The notes: generated from the letters alone by a model not told the origin. A stretch of 64,000 nucleotides of DNA from Clostridia bacterium (GCA_017436675.1 JAFSCS010000020.1:1-64000), one strand, 5' to 3'; counted from the first letter of the stretch, positions 16,552 to 25,453 are shown. Made by a program: numbers and translations.

Positions 16552-17317
16552 CGTTTCGTCCTGCTTTTTCGTTTGTTTTATTCATTTCACGCTCCTTCGC
16601 GAGACTGAGCGCAAGATATGCTCCATATGCGGCGGTTATCAGCGCAAGGATCAAGCAAAACAGAACCCGCATCCCACTCGATGCGCCATTCTCGTCGGCA
16701 AAAACGCTAAGCGAATTGAAAACTCCGTGGATGACGATACATCCGACGAGGCTTTTCGTTTTGCAATAGATCATCACGAACATAAATCCTGCCGAGGTGG
16801 CGTAGACGACCTGTAGCAGATTTGGAACGAGCTCTGCGCCCGAGCCGTTTATAAGGTTGACGATATGCCCGATCCCGAAGGTCAACGACGAAACGATCAC
16901 GGCGGTCTTGAAGCCATCGGGCCGCATTGCCTCAAAAAGCAAGCCACGGAAGATGACCTCCTCCAAAAGTCCGACACAAAGCATTGAAAGTATGTAAAGA
17001 ATCGTTTCCAAAGCTCCGTAATTCACCGTAACGCCATACCAGAGATTAGTCGTCATCATCACAAGCACGGGGACGTAATAGAGCATCGACCTCATTGACG
17101 CCCTCGACGGACAGATGCCGTATTCCTCAAAAAGTCCGTTTTTTCGCAAAAATGCCATTAATACGATCGAAAGCACGACTCCGATCGGCAAAGTTATCGA
17201 TTTTTCGACTCCTATGATCGACGAGATCGAGTCGCCAAGTGACATCAAAACACAATATGCGATTATCCAAGCGACCGCAAACCATATCTTGCTTTTATCA
17301 TATAGCTTTTTCAACAT
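16535..17317 (-). CDS. CPBP-family intramembrane glutamic endopeptidase
   Basis: 260 aa with about seven transmembrane segments. The catalytic motifs of the CAAX/Abi family are present: CVGLLEEVIFRGLLFEA (EExxxR), TFGIGHIVNLI (FxxxH) and VIHGVFNSLSVFA (HxxxN/D). Related proteins process peptides, toxins or regulators in the membrane. It is encoded directly before the ICMT-like gene, an arrangement recalling CAAX-processing pairs, though prokaryotes lack prenylated CAAX proteins. Confidence 0.85.
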   Translation of the reverse strand: MLKKLYDKSKIWFAVAWIIAYCVLMSLGDSISSIIGVEKSITLPIGVVLSIVLMAFLRKNGLFEEYGICPSRASMRSMLYYVPVLVMMTTNLWYGVTVNYGALETILYILSMLCVGLLEEVIFRGLLFEAMRPDGFKTAVIVSSLTFGIGHIVNLINGSGAELVPNLLQVVYATSAGFMFVMIYCKTKSLVGCIVIHGVFNSLSVFADENGASSGMRVLFCLILALITAAYGAYLALSLAKEREMNKTNEKAGRNDEADI

Positions 17318-17350
17318 TTCCCTCCTGAGACGATCCTTGAGTGTTCAATT

Positions 17351-18008
17351 TTATGACTCTTTTATCGATATTCCTATCTTGCTGACAGGATGCTTATCGT
17401 AGTAATTGAAGCAAATTTCGATAAATTCGTTTCCTGCTTCCGTGAAATGATATTTATCATAATCACCATAGACATCCAAGACTCCGTCCTTTTCGTCGTA
17501 GCTGGTGACGATAATATATCTTTTTCCTTCTTTTCTTCCGTTCAAGCGATAGTTCACTCTGCATTTCAACGTGGCGTAATCGAACGTCTTTTTGCCTTTT
17601 TCCCACGTTTGATGGTGTTTGATGGCAACGTTCGAGACGGACAAAGAATATAGATTCGGCAATATCTCGATCGGAATATCCGTTATTCGTCACGACGCTT
17701 CCGAGGTGACCGAACCTCTCGTTTTCATATTCGACCGATGCCTTCAGCCAATTCTCGCTATCGAGATACATAACTATTCCGCATTGGTCGAACCTATGGC
17801 TGCTTTGGTACTCCGTTTTCACGGAAAACGAGAAGTACTTCTCATCGGTCTCTGTTTGGAGCACGGGTGCATTATCGTTTCTGAAATGATAATACGTTCG
17901 TTGCCAAAGATCCGTTTTAGGCTCGGTGACGATCTCTATTTTATCGTGCGTGATGCTATAGTCTCGCGGAAAACGAGTCCATTTTAATTTATCAACGTCA
18001 AAGCTCAT
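17351..18008 (-). pseudogene. DUF1349 remnant joined out of frame to an unrelated C-terminal fragment
   Basis: From ATG 18008 (second Met) the frame reads a good DUF1349 N-terminal half (MSFDVDKLKWTRFPRDYSI; YQSSHRFDQCGIVMYLDSEN; HLGSVVTNNGYSD). DUF1349 similarity then stops just where the conserved 'W-x-T-x-DIP' should follow, near 17660-17680. A different frame, open to 17351, encodes ~95 residues of another beta-rich protein (VSNVAIKHHQTWEKGKKTFD ... HPVSKIGISIKES) that is not DUF1349. This looks like a deletion fusing two genes out of frame. DUF1349 proteins are lectin-like and normally ~190 aa. Confidence 0.65.
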
Positions 18009-18017
18009 CATTTTTCC

Positions 18018-18560
18018 TCATTTTACCATTCCGTAGCCACCCGCGTATTTGCTGACCTCGGAAGCGACAACGAATACGTTGTTTTGGCACAATTTTCTTA
18101 TTTCTTTTAATACTCGTCCGCATTCGCGTCTCGGAAGCACGATGAGTATCATATTCATTTTATCTTTCGAGCCGTGACCGTCGAACACGGTATATCCTCG
18201 CGAACCCGCGCGAAGATATTCGATAATCTTTTCCGTGTTCTCATCATTCGCGATAAGCTGAAGATTCGATGTACCGAGCGCGATCTTCCCCTCAAGCGTT
18301 GAGCCGACAAACAGCCCCACCGCATATCCAACTGCATAAAAAGCGAGCAGAACGAGGTTGTCACCGAGGGTACTTATTATCGTCGAGATGACGAGTCCCC
18401 AAACGGTACATTCCAAAAGTCCGAGAAGTGCTGCCTTGACACGCTGCCCCTTCACCATCATACACGTTTTTAATGATTGTATCGTTATTTCAACTATCTT
18501 TGCCGCACAAACGATGAAGCATACTGCGACAGGATGGATGGACGATAAAAATTCCGACAT
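18018..18560 (-). CDS. UPF0316/DUF5698-DUF2179 membrane protein
   Basis: 180 aa. Three hydrophobic segments (residues 8-28, 45-65 and 68-88) are followed by the soluble DUF2179 domain (NLQLIANDENTEKIIEYLRAGSRGYTVFDGHGS ... MILIVLPRRECGRVLKEI). The start EITIQSLKTCMMVKGQR is typical of the DUF5698 membrane half. The physiological role of the family is unknown. It is transcribed leftward from a promoter at 18592-18620. Confidence 0.85.
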   Translation of the reverse strand: MSEFLSSIHPVAVCFIVCAAKIVEITIQSLKTCMMVKGQRVKAALLGLLECTVWGLVISTIISTLGDNLVLLAFYAVGYAVGLFVGSTLEGKIALGTSNLQLIANDENTEKIIEYLRAGSRGYTVFDGHGSKDKMNMILIVLPRRECGRVLKEIRKLCQNNVFVVASEVSKYAGGYGMVK

Positions 18561-18591
18561 ATTTTACCTCTTTCGTAATTACTATAGTGTC

Positions 18592-18620
18592 ATTATACCA
18601 CACATATTTTATTTTTTCAA
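18592..18620 (-). promoter_or_regulatory. Promoter of the UPF0316 gene
   Basis: Minus-strand TTGAAA-17-TATAAT, 31 bp upstream of the UPF0316 start codon. Confidence 0.6.
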
Positions 18621-18632
18621 TCGGGAACGTGC

Positions 18633-18661
18633 TTGTATTATACCTCGGTTTATGATACAAT
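18633..18661 (+). promoter_or_regulatory. Promoter of the 5'-nucleotidase gene
   Basis: Plus-strand TTGTAT-17-TACAAT, just downstream of the divergent UPF0316 promoter, leaving a leader of about 25 nt to ATG 18692. Confidence 0.5.
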
Positions 18662-18691
18662 AAGCATATATGAAAATGCGAGGTGAAGAAA

Positions 18692-19582
18692 ATGCCGTTC
18701 AGGTTAGACGACAAGCTTGTCATTGGGGTATCGTCCCGTGCTTTATTCGATCTTGAGGCAGAAAACGAGATATTTGAAAAGGGCGGGCTCGAGGAATATT
18801 CCGCCTATCAGATAGCGCACGAAAAGGACATTCTTTCGCCCGGAACTGCGTTCCCGCTTGTGAGGGCGTTGCAAAGGCTCAGCGATATGACCGAGATAAT
18901 CATTATGTCAAAAAACAGCGCCGACACGAGCCTTCGCATCTTCAACTCCATTGAGCATTATAAATTGGACATCAGCCGTGCCGCACTCGTGGGCGGTGCC
19001 TCGATATCGTCGTATTTGGGCGCATTCAAGACCGACCTGTTTCTGTCTGCTAACGAGGACGACGTACAGGAGGCGATCGACGCGGGCGTTGCATCGGGAA
19101 TAATATGCAGCCACGACGGTTTCTCTCTCGATCCGAGCGATGATATCGAGCAGATACGCATCGCGTTCGACGGTGACGCGGTGATATTCTCCGACGAGTC
19201 GGAGCGCATTTACAAGGAAAAGGGGCTTCAAGCATTCGCTGAGCACGAGCAGGCTAACGCGAGAAAGCCGCTTCCCGAGGGCCCGTTTGCGAAGCTTTTG
19301 AAAACGCTCGCGCTCATCCAACAAAAATTCCCGAAGGAAGAGGTGCCCATTCGTACCGCACTCGTTACGGCGCGAAACGCACCTGCACACGAGCGAGTCG
19401 TTCGGACGCTTCGGGCGTGGAACGTCCGCATCGACGAGGTATTCTTCCTCGGCGGGATCGAAAAGAGCGAGGTTTTGAAGGCGTTCGGCGCGAACATCTT
19501 CTTCGACGACCAAAGCGTTCACACCGAGCCTGCATCGAAGGTCGTTCCTTCGGCAAGAGTACCTTACAAGCAAACGAAATAG
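18692..19582 (+). CDS. Cytosolic 5'-nucleotidase
   Basis: 296 aa from ATG 18692 (MPFRLDDKLVIGVSSRALFD). AGGTG lies 6 bases upstream, and the earlier GTG at 18683 lies within that site. The family layout is intact: IGVSSRALFDLE; the DTSLRIFNSIEHYKLDISRAALVGG block; IAFDGDAVIFSDESE (acidic catalytic loop); and C-terminal EVFFLGGIEKSEVL and ANIFFDDQSVH. Members hydrolyse nucleoside monophosphates. It is monocistronic, with a terminator 25 bp after the stop. Confidence 0.85.
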   Translation: MPFRLDDKLVIGVSSRALFDLEAENEIFEKGGLEEYSAYQIAHEKDILSPGTAFPLVRALQRLSDMTEIIIMSKNSADTSLRIFNSIEHYKLDISRAALVGGASISSYLGAFKTDLFLSANEDDVQEAIDAGVASGIICSHDGFSLDPSDDIEQIRIAFDGDAVIFSDESERIYKEKGLQAFAEHEQANARKPLPEGPFAKLLKTLALIQQKFPKEEVPIRTALVTARNAPAHERVVRTLRAWNVRIDEVFFLGGIEKSEVLKAFGANIFFDDQSVHTEPASKVVPSARVPYKQTK

Positions 19583-19606
19583 AGCTATTGCCATATTTCA
19601 CGAATT

Positions 19607-19632
19607 AAAAAAGACGGCTTTGCCGTCTTTTT
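19607..19632 (+). terminator. Terminator of the 5'-nucleotidase gene
   Basis: An aagacggc stem pairs with gccgtctt, with a short loop and a run of T on the plus strand, just downstream of the stop. Confidence 0.85.
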
Positions 19633-19640
19633 ATTTGTCG

Positions 19641-19941
19641 GATTTTAAGGTGCGCCATCAGGCGCACGACTGTATTGTTGCTTTAATCAAGACAGAAATA
19701 TATCAAGATGGGTGTTTTTTTGTGCCACACAAAAGCAGTTCGAGTATGATGTCGCTTTCAAGGGGCTATGCGCCCCTTGACCCGCACAATTTTTTGAAAA
19801 AAATTGAGTAAAACTTTTGATTTTATGGTGATGTAACTGTTTCGATACTATCAAGTCATTCCCCACAATTTAAGTTTTTTGGGGGGAGTTTGAGGGGGGA
19901 CTTTTTCGAAAAAAAGTGGTTCTCATAAAAAGGAGTTATCG
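19641..19941. repeat. 301-bp tandem repeat unit A
   Basis: This unit repeats at 19942-20227 with an exact offset of 301 bp. It holds, in order, a 7-bp hairpin with an atca loop (19650-19667), a conserved block ttgtgccacacaaaag (about 19720), a 7-bp hairpin aaggggc/gcccctt, a conserved AT-rich block, and a G-rich tract ending in a partial gggggactttttcgaaa stem. There is no ORF of interest. The 300-bp scale and G-rich tail suggest a non-coding repeated element. Confidence 0.75.
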
Positions 19942-20227
19942 CATTTTAGGGGACGGCATCAGCCGTCCGTCCGGATCGTTAGTTTAATCAAGATAGAAAC
20001 GTATCAAGGCGGGTGGTTATTTGTGCCACACAAAAGCAGTTCGAGTATGATGTCGCTTTCAAGGGGCTATGCGCCCCTTGACCCGCACAATTTTTTGAAA
20101 AAAATTGAGTAAAACTTTTGATTTTATGGTGATGTAATAGTTTCGATACAATCAAGTCATCCCCCAAAATTTGAGTTTTTTGGGGGGAGTTTGAGGGGGG
20201 ACTTTTTCGAAAAAAAGTCCCCCCTCA
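19942..20227. repeat. 301-bp tandem repeat unit B
   Basis: Second copy. The first hairpin (19951-19968) keeps the 7-bp stem and atca loop, but its stem is ggacggc/gccgtcc instead of gtgcgcc/ggcgcac, so structure is kept while sequence changes. The central ~150 bp is almost identical to unit A. The end forms a long perfect stem (gggggactttttcg, then aaaaagtccccc, about 20199-20227) just downstream of the kdgK stop and may terminate that operon. Confidence 0.75.
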
Positions 20228-20249
20228 AAAAAACTTCTCATAATAAAAA

Positions 20250-21272
20250 TCACCGTTGGACTCTGCCGCTGCCGTCGCCGAGCGCGAGTTTTTCAACCTC
20301 GGAAACGGAGACGCGGTTATAGTCGCCCTCGACCGAATGCTTGAGCGCTGATGCGGCTACTGCGAACTCGATCGCGGACTGACCGTCCTTTTCGTTTATT
20401 AGCGAATAAATGAGCCCTGCGCCGAAGCTGTCACCGCCGCCGACACGGTCAACGATATGGAGGTGGTACGATCTCGAGAAATAGTACTCGCTACCGTCAT
20501 AGAGCATTCCTGCCCAATCGTTATCGCTCGCGGAGATGGATGAGCGCAAGGTTATTGCAACCTTTTCAAACCCAAACTTGTCGGCAAGCTGCTTTGCGAC
20601 CGACTTATAGCCGTTGTGGTCGAGCTTTCCGCCGTATATATCGGTGTTCTCGGCTTCTATTCCGAAAACGTCCTTCGCGTCCTCCTCGTTGGAGATGCAT
20701 ACGTCAACGTATTCGCAAAGCCTCGTCATCGCTTCCCTTGCCTCCGCTCTCGTCCAAAGCTTTCCGCGGTAGTTGAGGTCGCACGATATCTTCACGCCCT
20801 TTTCCTTCGCTTTTTTACAAGCCTCGACACAGATATCGACGAGAGCTCCGCCGAGTGCGGGGGTGATACCTGTGAAATGAAACCAATCTGCGCCGTCAAA
20901 GATGCTGTCCCAATCGAAATCGCTCGGAGCTGACTCCGCTATAGCTGAATGTGCTCTGTCATAGATACAAACGCTTCCTCTTTGGGACGCGCCCTTTTCG
21001 AGAAAATATATCCCCACTCTGTCGCCGCCTCTAACGATGCTTTTCGTATCCACACCGAAATAGCGAAGCGAATCGACCGCCGCCTGACCTATCGCGTGCT
21101 TCGGAAGCTTCGTTACGTATGCGCTGTCAAGCCCGAAGTTAGCGAGCGATACGGCAACGTTTGCCTCGCCGCCGCCGAAGGTGGCTTGCATTTGGTCGTT
21201 TTGGAAGAATCTATAATATCCGTTGGGCGCAAGGCGAAGCATAAGCTCGCCGAAGGTTACTACTCTTTTCAT
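20250..21272 (-). CDS. kdgK: 2-keto-3-deoxygluconate kinase (PfkB family)
   Basis: 340 aa. The PfkB signatures are at the N-terminus (FGGGEANVAVSLANFG) and near residue 285 (DRVGGGDSFGAGLIYSL, the catalytic Asp/anion hole). The opening VVTFGELMLRLAPNGYYRFFQ is characteristic of KDG kinases, which make KDPG from 2-keto-3-deoxygluconate. It is the last gene of the operon, overlapping kdgA by ATGA. Confidence 0.9.
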   Translation of the reverse strand: MKRVVTFGELMLRLAPNGYYRFFQNDQMQATFGGGEANVAVSLANFGLDSAYVTKLPKHAIGQAAVDSLRYFGVDTKSIVRGGDRVGIYFLEKGASQRGSVCIYDRAHSAIAESAPSDFDWDSIFDGADWFHFTGITPALGGALVDICVEACKKAKEKGVKISCDLNYRGKLWTRAEAREAMTRLCEYVDVCISNEEDAKDVFGIEAENTDIYGGKLDHNGYKSVAKQLADKFGFEKVAITLRSSISASDNDWAGMLYDGSEYYFSRSYHLHIVDRVGGGDSFGAGLIYSLINEKDGQSAIEFAVAASALKHSVEGDYNRVSVSEVEKLALGDGSGRVQR

Positions 21273-21826
21273 TTTTCTGCCTCCATTTTTTCAAGCGATT
21301 CCTTCACAAAAAAGCTTCCGCCGATCGCGGCGACCTTGTCGAACGCGAGGAATTCGTCGATGTTGCTTCTGTCAACGCCGCCCGTTGGGATGAATCTCAC
21401 CTGCGGGAACGGTGCGGAGAGTGCTTTTAGTGCCTTGAGCCCGCCATATACGTTCGCAGGGAAAAATTTCACAGTTGTGATGCCAAGCTCAAGCGCAGCC
21501 ATGATCTCCGTCGGTGTTACGCAACCGGGGTAATAGGACACTCCCCTCTCGTTGCATATTTTCGCAACGGAGGGTGAAAGACCGGGCGAAACGATGAACG
21601 TCGCACCTGCCTTCAAAGCCGCCTCACATTGCTCGGCGTTGATGACAGTGCCTGCGCCGATCTCCATTTCGGGATAATTCTTCACCGCATACTCGATCGC
21701 CTCTGCGGCACAAGCGGTACGGAACGTTATCTCCGCGCAATTGATACCGTTATTTTTTAATGCTTTCAAAATTCTATCTGTTTCGCTCGTTTCCTTTATT
21801 ACAACGACAGGGATAAATCTTTCCAT
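21269..21826 (-). CDS. kdgA: KDPG/KHG aldolase
   Basis: 185 aa, standard for the class I Eda fold. The Schiff-base lysine lies in TTVKFFPANVYGG. The catalytic Glu region is NCAEITFRTACA and the phosphate-binding loop IPTGGVDRSN. It splits KDPG into pyruvate and glyceraldehyde 3-phosphate, completing mannonate breakdown. It lies 18 bp after uxuB and overlaps kdgK. Confidence 0.9.
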   Translation of the reverse strand: MERFIPVVVIKETSETDRILKALKNNGINCAEITFRTACAAEAIEYAVKNYPEMEIGAGTVINAEQCEAALKAGATFIVSPGLSPSVAKICNERGVSYYPGCVTPTEIMAALELGITTVKFFPANVYGGLKALKALSAPFPQVRFIPTGGVDRSNIDEFLAFDKVAAIGGSFFVKESLEKMEAEK

Positions 21827-21844
21827 TTTTCTCTCTCCTTTCGA

Positions 21845-22690
21845 TCATACTCCCGAATATGATGCAAATCCGCAATCGATCGGAAGCACTACTCCCGTTA
21901 TCGCAGACGCCGAATTCTCGTCGCACAAGAAAAGCGTTGCGCCGATCAGCTCGCTTGCATCAACGAATCTGCCCATCGGAGTTGATCGGAGTATTTTTTC
22001 GCTCCGTGGTGTCGGTGTTCCGTCCTCGTTGAAAAGAAGTGCTTTATTTTGCGCAGACACGAGAAAACCCGGTGCGATCGCGTTGCATCGTATTCCCGTC
22101 CCCGCAAAGTGTGTCGCGAGCCATTGTGTGAAATTCGATATTCCCGCCTTTGCCGCAGAATATGCGGGGATCTTCGTCAAGGGTGTGTATGCGTTCATCG
22201 AGGAGATGTTGAGAATACTTCCGCTTCCCTTTTTCGCCATATCCTTTGCAAAGACCTGTGTCGGAAGCAGGGTTCCTTGGAAGTTGAGCTTGAACACGAA
22301 ATCGACTCCGTCGGGTGTCAGGTCAAAAAATGATTTTCCGCCCTCCTTTGCCTCGTGGTGATATTCGTTGTCGGTCGTTGCTCGCGGGTTGTTACCGCCT
22401 GCGCCGTTGATGAGGATATCACATTCGCCGAGGTCACGCAAAACAGCCTCGTGCACCGCCTCGAGCGATCCGACGTCGAGCACGTTCGCTTTATATCCCT
22501 TGCAGACAAATCCTTCGCTTTTCAGCTCGGAAGCGAGCTTTTCCACGGCATCCTCGTTCAGATCGAGTGCGGCAACACTTGCGCCCGACTGTGCGAACGC
22601 TCTCGCCATCGCACCGCAGATAAGTCCGCCTGCGCCCGTCACTACGACGACCTTTTTTCTGTAATCCACGTTTAATGGTAGCTTTATCAT
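21845..22690 (-). CDS. uxuB: D-mannonate (fructuronate) oxidoreductase, SDR type
   Basis: 281 aa from ATG 22690, which has AAGGAG upstream; the frame continues upstream into uxuA. The Rossmann motif is VVVTGAGGLICGAMARAFA, with INGAGGNNP, ISSMNAYTP and YSAAKAG as the catalytic Tyr-Lys segment. The N-A-G-G-N-N-P stretch and position after uxuA match the SDR-type fructuronate reductases used by Bacillus and clostridia in place of the E. coli polyol dehydrogenase-type UxuB. It reduces D-fructuronate to D-mannonate. Confidence 0.85.
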   Translation of the reverse strand: MIKLPLNVDYRKKVVVVTGAGGLICGAMARAFAQSGASVAALDLNEDAVEKLASELKSEGFVCKGYKANVLDVGSLEAVHEAVLRDLGECDILINGAGGNNPRATTDNEYHHEAKEGGKSFFDLTPDGVDFVFKLNFQGTLLPTQVFAKDMAKKGSGSILNISSMNAYTPLTKIPAYSAAKAGISNFTQWLATHFAGTGIRCNAIAPGFLVSAQNKALLFNEDGTPTPRSEKILRSTPMGRFVDASELIGATLFLCDENSASAITGVVLPIDCGFASYSGV

Positions 22691-22703
22691 ATCATACTCC
22701 TTG

Positions 22704-23789
22704 TTATCCGTCGTATCTTTCGAGGCTATCCCAAACACCGAGCATATACATTATGCCGAGCGCGCGGTCATAGAGCCCATAGCCCGGACGAACGTTTCCT
22801 GCCGTTTCGCCCCAGAGGTGTCTTCCGTGGTCGGGACGAATATATCCCTCAAAGCCACAGTCGTGGTATGCCTTCAGTATCTCCAAAATACCCGTATCAC
22901 CGTCGCAGTCGCGGTGGCTCGCCTCTTGGAAATCTCCGTTTTCGAAATGCTTCACGTTTCTGACGTGAGCAAAGGCGATCCTGTCGCAATGCTTTCTGAT
23001 TATTTCTGCGACGTTATTCTCGGGGTTGGCGTTGAGACTTCCCGAGCAGAGCGTCAAGCAGTTATACTCGTCGTCGACCATTCTCAAGAACCTGTCAATG
23101 CTCTTCTCGTCAACGAGCAGTCTCGGAAGCGAGAAGATATCCCACGGCGGATCGTCCATATGTATCGCCATCTTGATATCACACTCACGGCACGTAGGCA
23201 TTATCGCCTCGAGGAAATATTTGAGGTTCGCCCAAAGCGTTTCGTGGTCAACACCCTCATACGCCTTGAACAGCTCGTCGAGCTTTGCCATTCGCTCGGG
23301 CTCCCAGCCCGGAAATGACATATTATATTTTTCGGTGAAATCCAAGATATATCTCGCCATCGCGTTATAATCCTCTTGGATCATATTCTTTTCGTAGAAA
23401 AGTGCGGTCGAGCCGTCGCCGACGGGATGAAAGAGGTCGCTTCGTGTCCAATCGAAGATCGGCATAAAGTTATAGCAGATGACCTTCACCCCGAATTTCG
23501 AGAGGTTTTTTATCGTCGTCTTGTAATTTTCGATATATTTATCACGGCTCGGAAGTCCGATCTTGATATCGTCGTGGACGTTGACCGATTCAACGACGTC
23601 CATATTAAAGCCGTATTCGTCGAGCTGTCGCTTGACCTCGGCTATCTCGCTTTCCTCCCACACCTCGCCGGGCATTTTGTGGTGGAGTGCCCAAACTATT
23701 CCATCAACACCGGGAATCTGTTTTATATCCGACAGCTTGATACGGTCGTTTCCCTCGCCGTACCAGCGGAAAGTCATTTTCATCGGCAT
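22704..23789 (-). CDS. uxuA: Mannonate dehydratase
   Basis: 361 aa starting MPMKMTFRWYGEGNDRI behind GGAG. The family blocks IPGVDGIVWALHHKMPGEVW, VKVICYNFMPIFDWTRSDL, MAIHMDDPPWDIFSLPR and GYIRPDHGRHLWGE are all present, including the metal-binding His and Cys positions. It dehydrates D-mannonate to 2-keto-3-deoxygluconate. It is the first gene of uxuA-uxuB-kdgA-kdgK. No uronate isomerase (uxaC) or transporter is in the window. Confidence 0.95.
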   Translation of the reverse strand: MPMKMTFRWYGEGNDRIKLSDIKQIPGVDGIVWALHHKMPGEVWEESEIAEVKRQLDEYGFNMDVVESVNVHDDIKIGLPSRDKYIENYKTTIKNLSKFGVKVICYNFMPIFDWTRSDLFHPVGDGSTALFYEKNMIQEDYNAMARYILDFTEKYNMSFPGWEPERMAKLDELFKAYEGVDHETLWANLKYFLEAIMPTCRECDIKMAIHMDDPPWDIFSLPRLLVDEKSIDRFLRMVDDEYNCLTLCSGSLNANPENNVAEIIRKHCDRIAFAHVRNVKHFENGDFQEASHRDCDGDTGILEILKAYHDCGFEGYIRPDHGRHLWGETAGNVRPGYGLYDRALGIMYMLGVWDSLERYDG

Positions 23790-23820
23790 ATTTTTCTCCT
23801 TTTATACTGATATCTGATCT

Positions 23821-23849
23821 ATTGTAGCATATTATAGCTGATTTTTCAA
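23821..23849 (-). promoter_or_regulatory. Promoter of the uxuA operon
   Basis: Minus-strand TTGAAA-17-TACAAT, 32 bp upstream of the uxuA ATG, in the 104-bp gap to the hydrolase gene. A second TATAAT overlaps the spacer. Confidence 0.5.
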
Positions 23850-23893
23850 TCATTTTTTCAATAGCCGTAATAATGGGATATAGATAAGTCTTT

Positions 23894-24853
23894 TTATGAA
23901 GCAAGGTGGTCAAAAATGATCGCCCACACCTCGTTGTCCTGCTCTGTCATCTTTACCCAATCGAACGACTCGACGAAAGCTTCCTTTTGTTCCTTCGTCA
24001 ACGTCTTTTTCTTCAAAAGCTTCGCTCTTGCCTTCGTGAAGCTGTCAAGCAGTTTTAACGCATCGTCGCTGTAGTTCGGATTATGACCTTTATTTTCCAA
24101 AAGCAAAAACGAGACGTTTTCTTTTTCCTCAAGCCCTTTTTTCAAGATATCAAAATGGTGTCTCTTACACATCGGATCGTTTGCCGAATAGACGAGTAGC
24201 GCATTCACATCGCTGTGGAGCAAGGAGTCAACAGCGTTAAACTCGCAAAAGCGTGGGTTCGTTTCACGTTCAAGCTTCATCACTGCACTGCGATACCCCT
24301 TCAAAAGTCCCGAGAAGAACGTTTTTACCATCTCCTCGACCGATACAAAGCCGCTTATCGCAACGATATGTGTTATTTCGGGATGAAGCGCCGCAATATT
24401 CAGCGTTGAAAACGCTCCCCAGCTATGTCCCATTACGGAGAGCTTCACATCCTTGAACCGTTCGTCACTCTTTATTGCACAGATGCAGTCGTTCAAGTCG
24501 CTCAGCGACTGCGCAAGTCCGTTCGGACTCTCCCCACCCGATTCCATACACCCCGTGTGGTCATAGGCAAAGACGGTATATCCGTGACAACAAATCAAGG
24601 ATATCTCCTTCATATACGCTCTGTGGCCGCCACCGAATCCATGATCAAAAACGACGAGTCTGCCCTCTATCGCCGCATCGGTGCTATAGATATAGCCCTG
24701 AAGAGTATGGCCCGCCGACGCCTTGAACGGATATTCCTCTCGTTTTATTCCGTCGAAGTCATCTGATGAAAAATAGAAAACGGTCTCAGTATCGTCACAC
24801 CTTGAATACATCATTTCTTTATACGTTCCGACTATCTGCTTTTCGAATAACAT
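23894..24853 (-). CDS. Alpha/beta hydrolase (serine aminopeptidase S33/BAAT-like)
   Basis: 319 aa from ATG 24853 behind GGGAGAA. The oxyanion strand is VVFDHGFGGGHRAYM, and the nucleophile elbow is LSVMGHSWGAFSTLN (GHSWG). The acid is in ALLVYSANDPMC and the catalytic His in LLLENKGHNPNYSDDA. No signal peptide is present, so it is cytoplasmic. The substrate is unknown. It is encoded alone. Confidence 0.85.
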   Translation of the reverse strand: MLFEKQIVGTYKEMMYSRCDDTETVFYFSSDDFDGIKREEYPFKASAGHTLQGYIYSTDAAIEGRLVVFDHGFGGGHRAYMKEISLICCHGYTVFAYDHTGCMESGGESPNGLAQSLSDLNDCICAIKSDERFKDVKLSVMGHSWGAFSTLNIAALHPEITHIVAISGFVSVEEMVKTFFSGLLKGYRSAVMKLERETNPRFCEFNAVDSLLHSDVNALLVYSANDPMCKRHHFDILKKGLEEKENVSFLLLENKGHNPNYSDDALKLLDSFTKARAKLLKKKTLTKEQKEAFVESFDWVKMTEQDNEVWAIIFDHLAS

Positions 24854-24936
24854 ATCATTTTCTCCCAATCTGTATTATTATCAAATATATTATAACACAT
24901 CTTTATTAAAACAACAAGAAAATTAAATTTTTACCA

Positions 24937-24965
24937 TTGACAAATCGCGGCGAGCGGAATATAAT
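24937..24965 (+). promoter_or_regulatory. Consensus promoter of marR-ABC exporter operon
   Basis: TTGACA and TATAAT separated by exactly 17 bp, 48 bp upstream of the MarR start. Confidence 0.85.
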
Positions 24966-24997
24966 AGTTGCGTTTGAAACTGTTGCGCGTGCAACTA
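24965..24997 (+). promoter_or_regulatory. Likely MarR operator
   Basis: Immediately after the -10 box lie an inverted pair TAGTTGC (24965-24971) and GCAACTA (24991-24997), and an inner dyad GTTGC-GCGT-GCAAC (24982-24995). Overlap with the transcription start and position before marR suggest autorepression by the MarR product. Confidence 0.6.
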
Positions 24998-25012
24998 TTT
25001 TAGGAGAATGAT

Positions 25013-25453
25013 ATGTCAAGATTTATGAAGATGCTGAACAACGTCAGCCGCTCACAAGCGATATACAGACAGTCCAAGGTGTCCGCCGCTGATCTTCAAG
25101 GGTGTCACTACGCCTTCGCGTTGGCGATCTGCCGCGAAGCAGGACGTTCCCAAGAGGATATCGCGCGGGAGCTTTGCGTCAACAAAAGCACAGTCGCGAG
25201 AAACGTAAACTACCTTGAGGAAAGAGGATACGTTACGAGAGAGGCTCAAAAAAGCGACAGGCGTCAAGTTTCCGTTTATCCGACGGAAAAGCTTTTGGCG
25301 GTGTTGCCCGAGATAAAAAAAGTGTCGAATGAATGGATGGAGCTTCTTTCCGACGGTATACCGCAGGCGGAGCTGGAGATATTCCATTCTGTTTTGAGCC
25401 GTATGGAAAAACGCGCTCGCGAGATCATTGAGAAGCAAGAGGACGCAAGATGA
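25013..25453 (+). CDS. MarR-family repressor
   Basis: 146 aa behind AGGAG. The winged helix is visible (EAGRSQEDIARELCVNKSTVARNVNYLEERGYVTREAQKSDRRQVSVYPTEK, about residues 40-92), flanked by dimerisation helices. Its stop overlaps the next start (ATGA), tying it to the two ABC half-transporters. This gene order is typical of ligand-inducible multidrug exporter operons. Confidence 0.9.
   Translation: MSRFMKMLNNVSRSQAIYRQSKVSAADLQGCHYAFALAICREAGRSQEDIARELCVNKSTVARNVNYLEERGYVTREAQKSDRRQVSVYPTEKLLAVLPEIKKVSNEWMELLSDGIPQAELEIFHSVLSRMEKRAREIIEKQEDAR

Noticed and set aside
19641-20227. CRISPR or prophage attachment sites
   Set aside because: Only two copies in direct tandem with no spacer structure, and no integrase or phage genes on either side.
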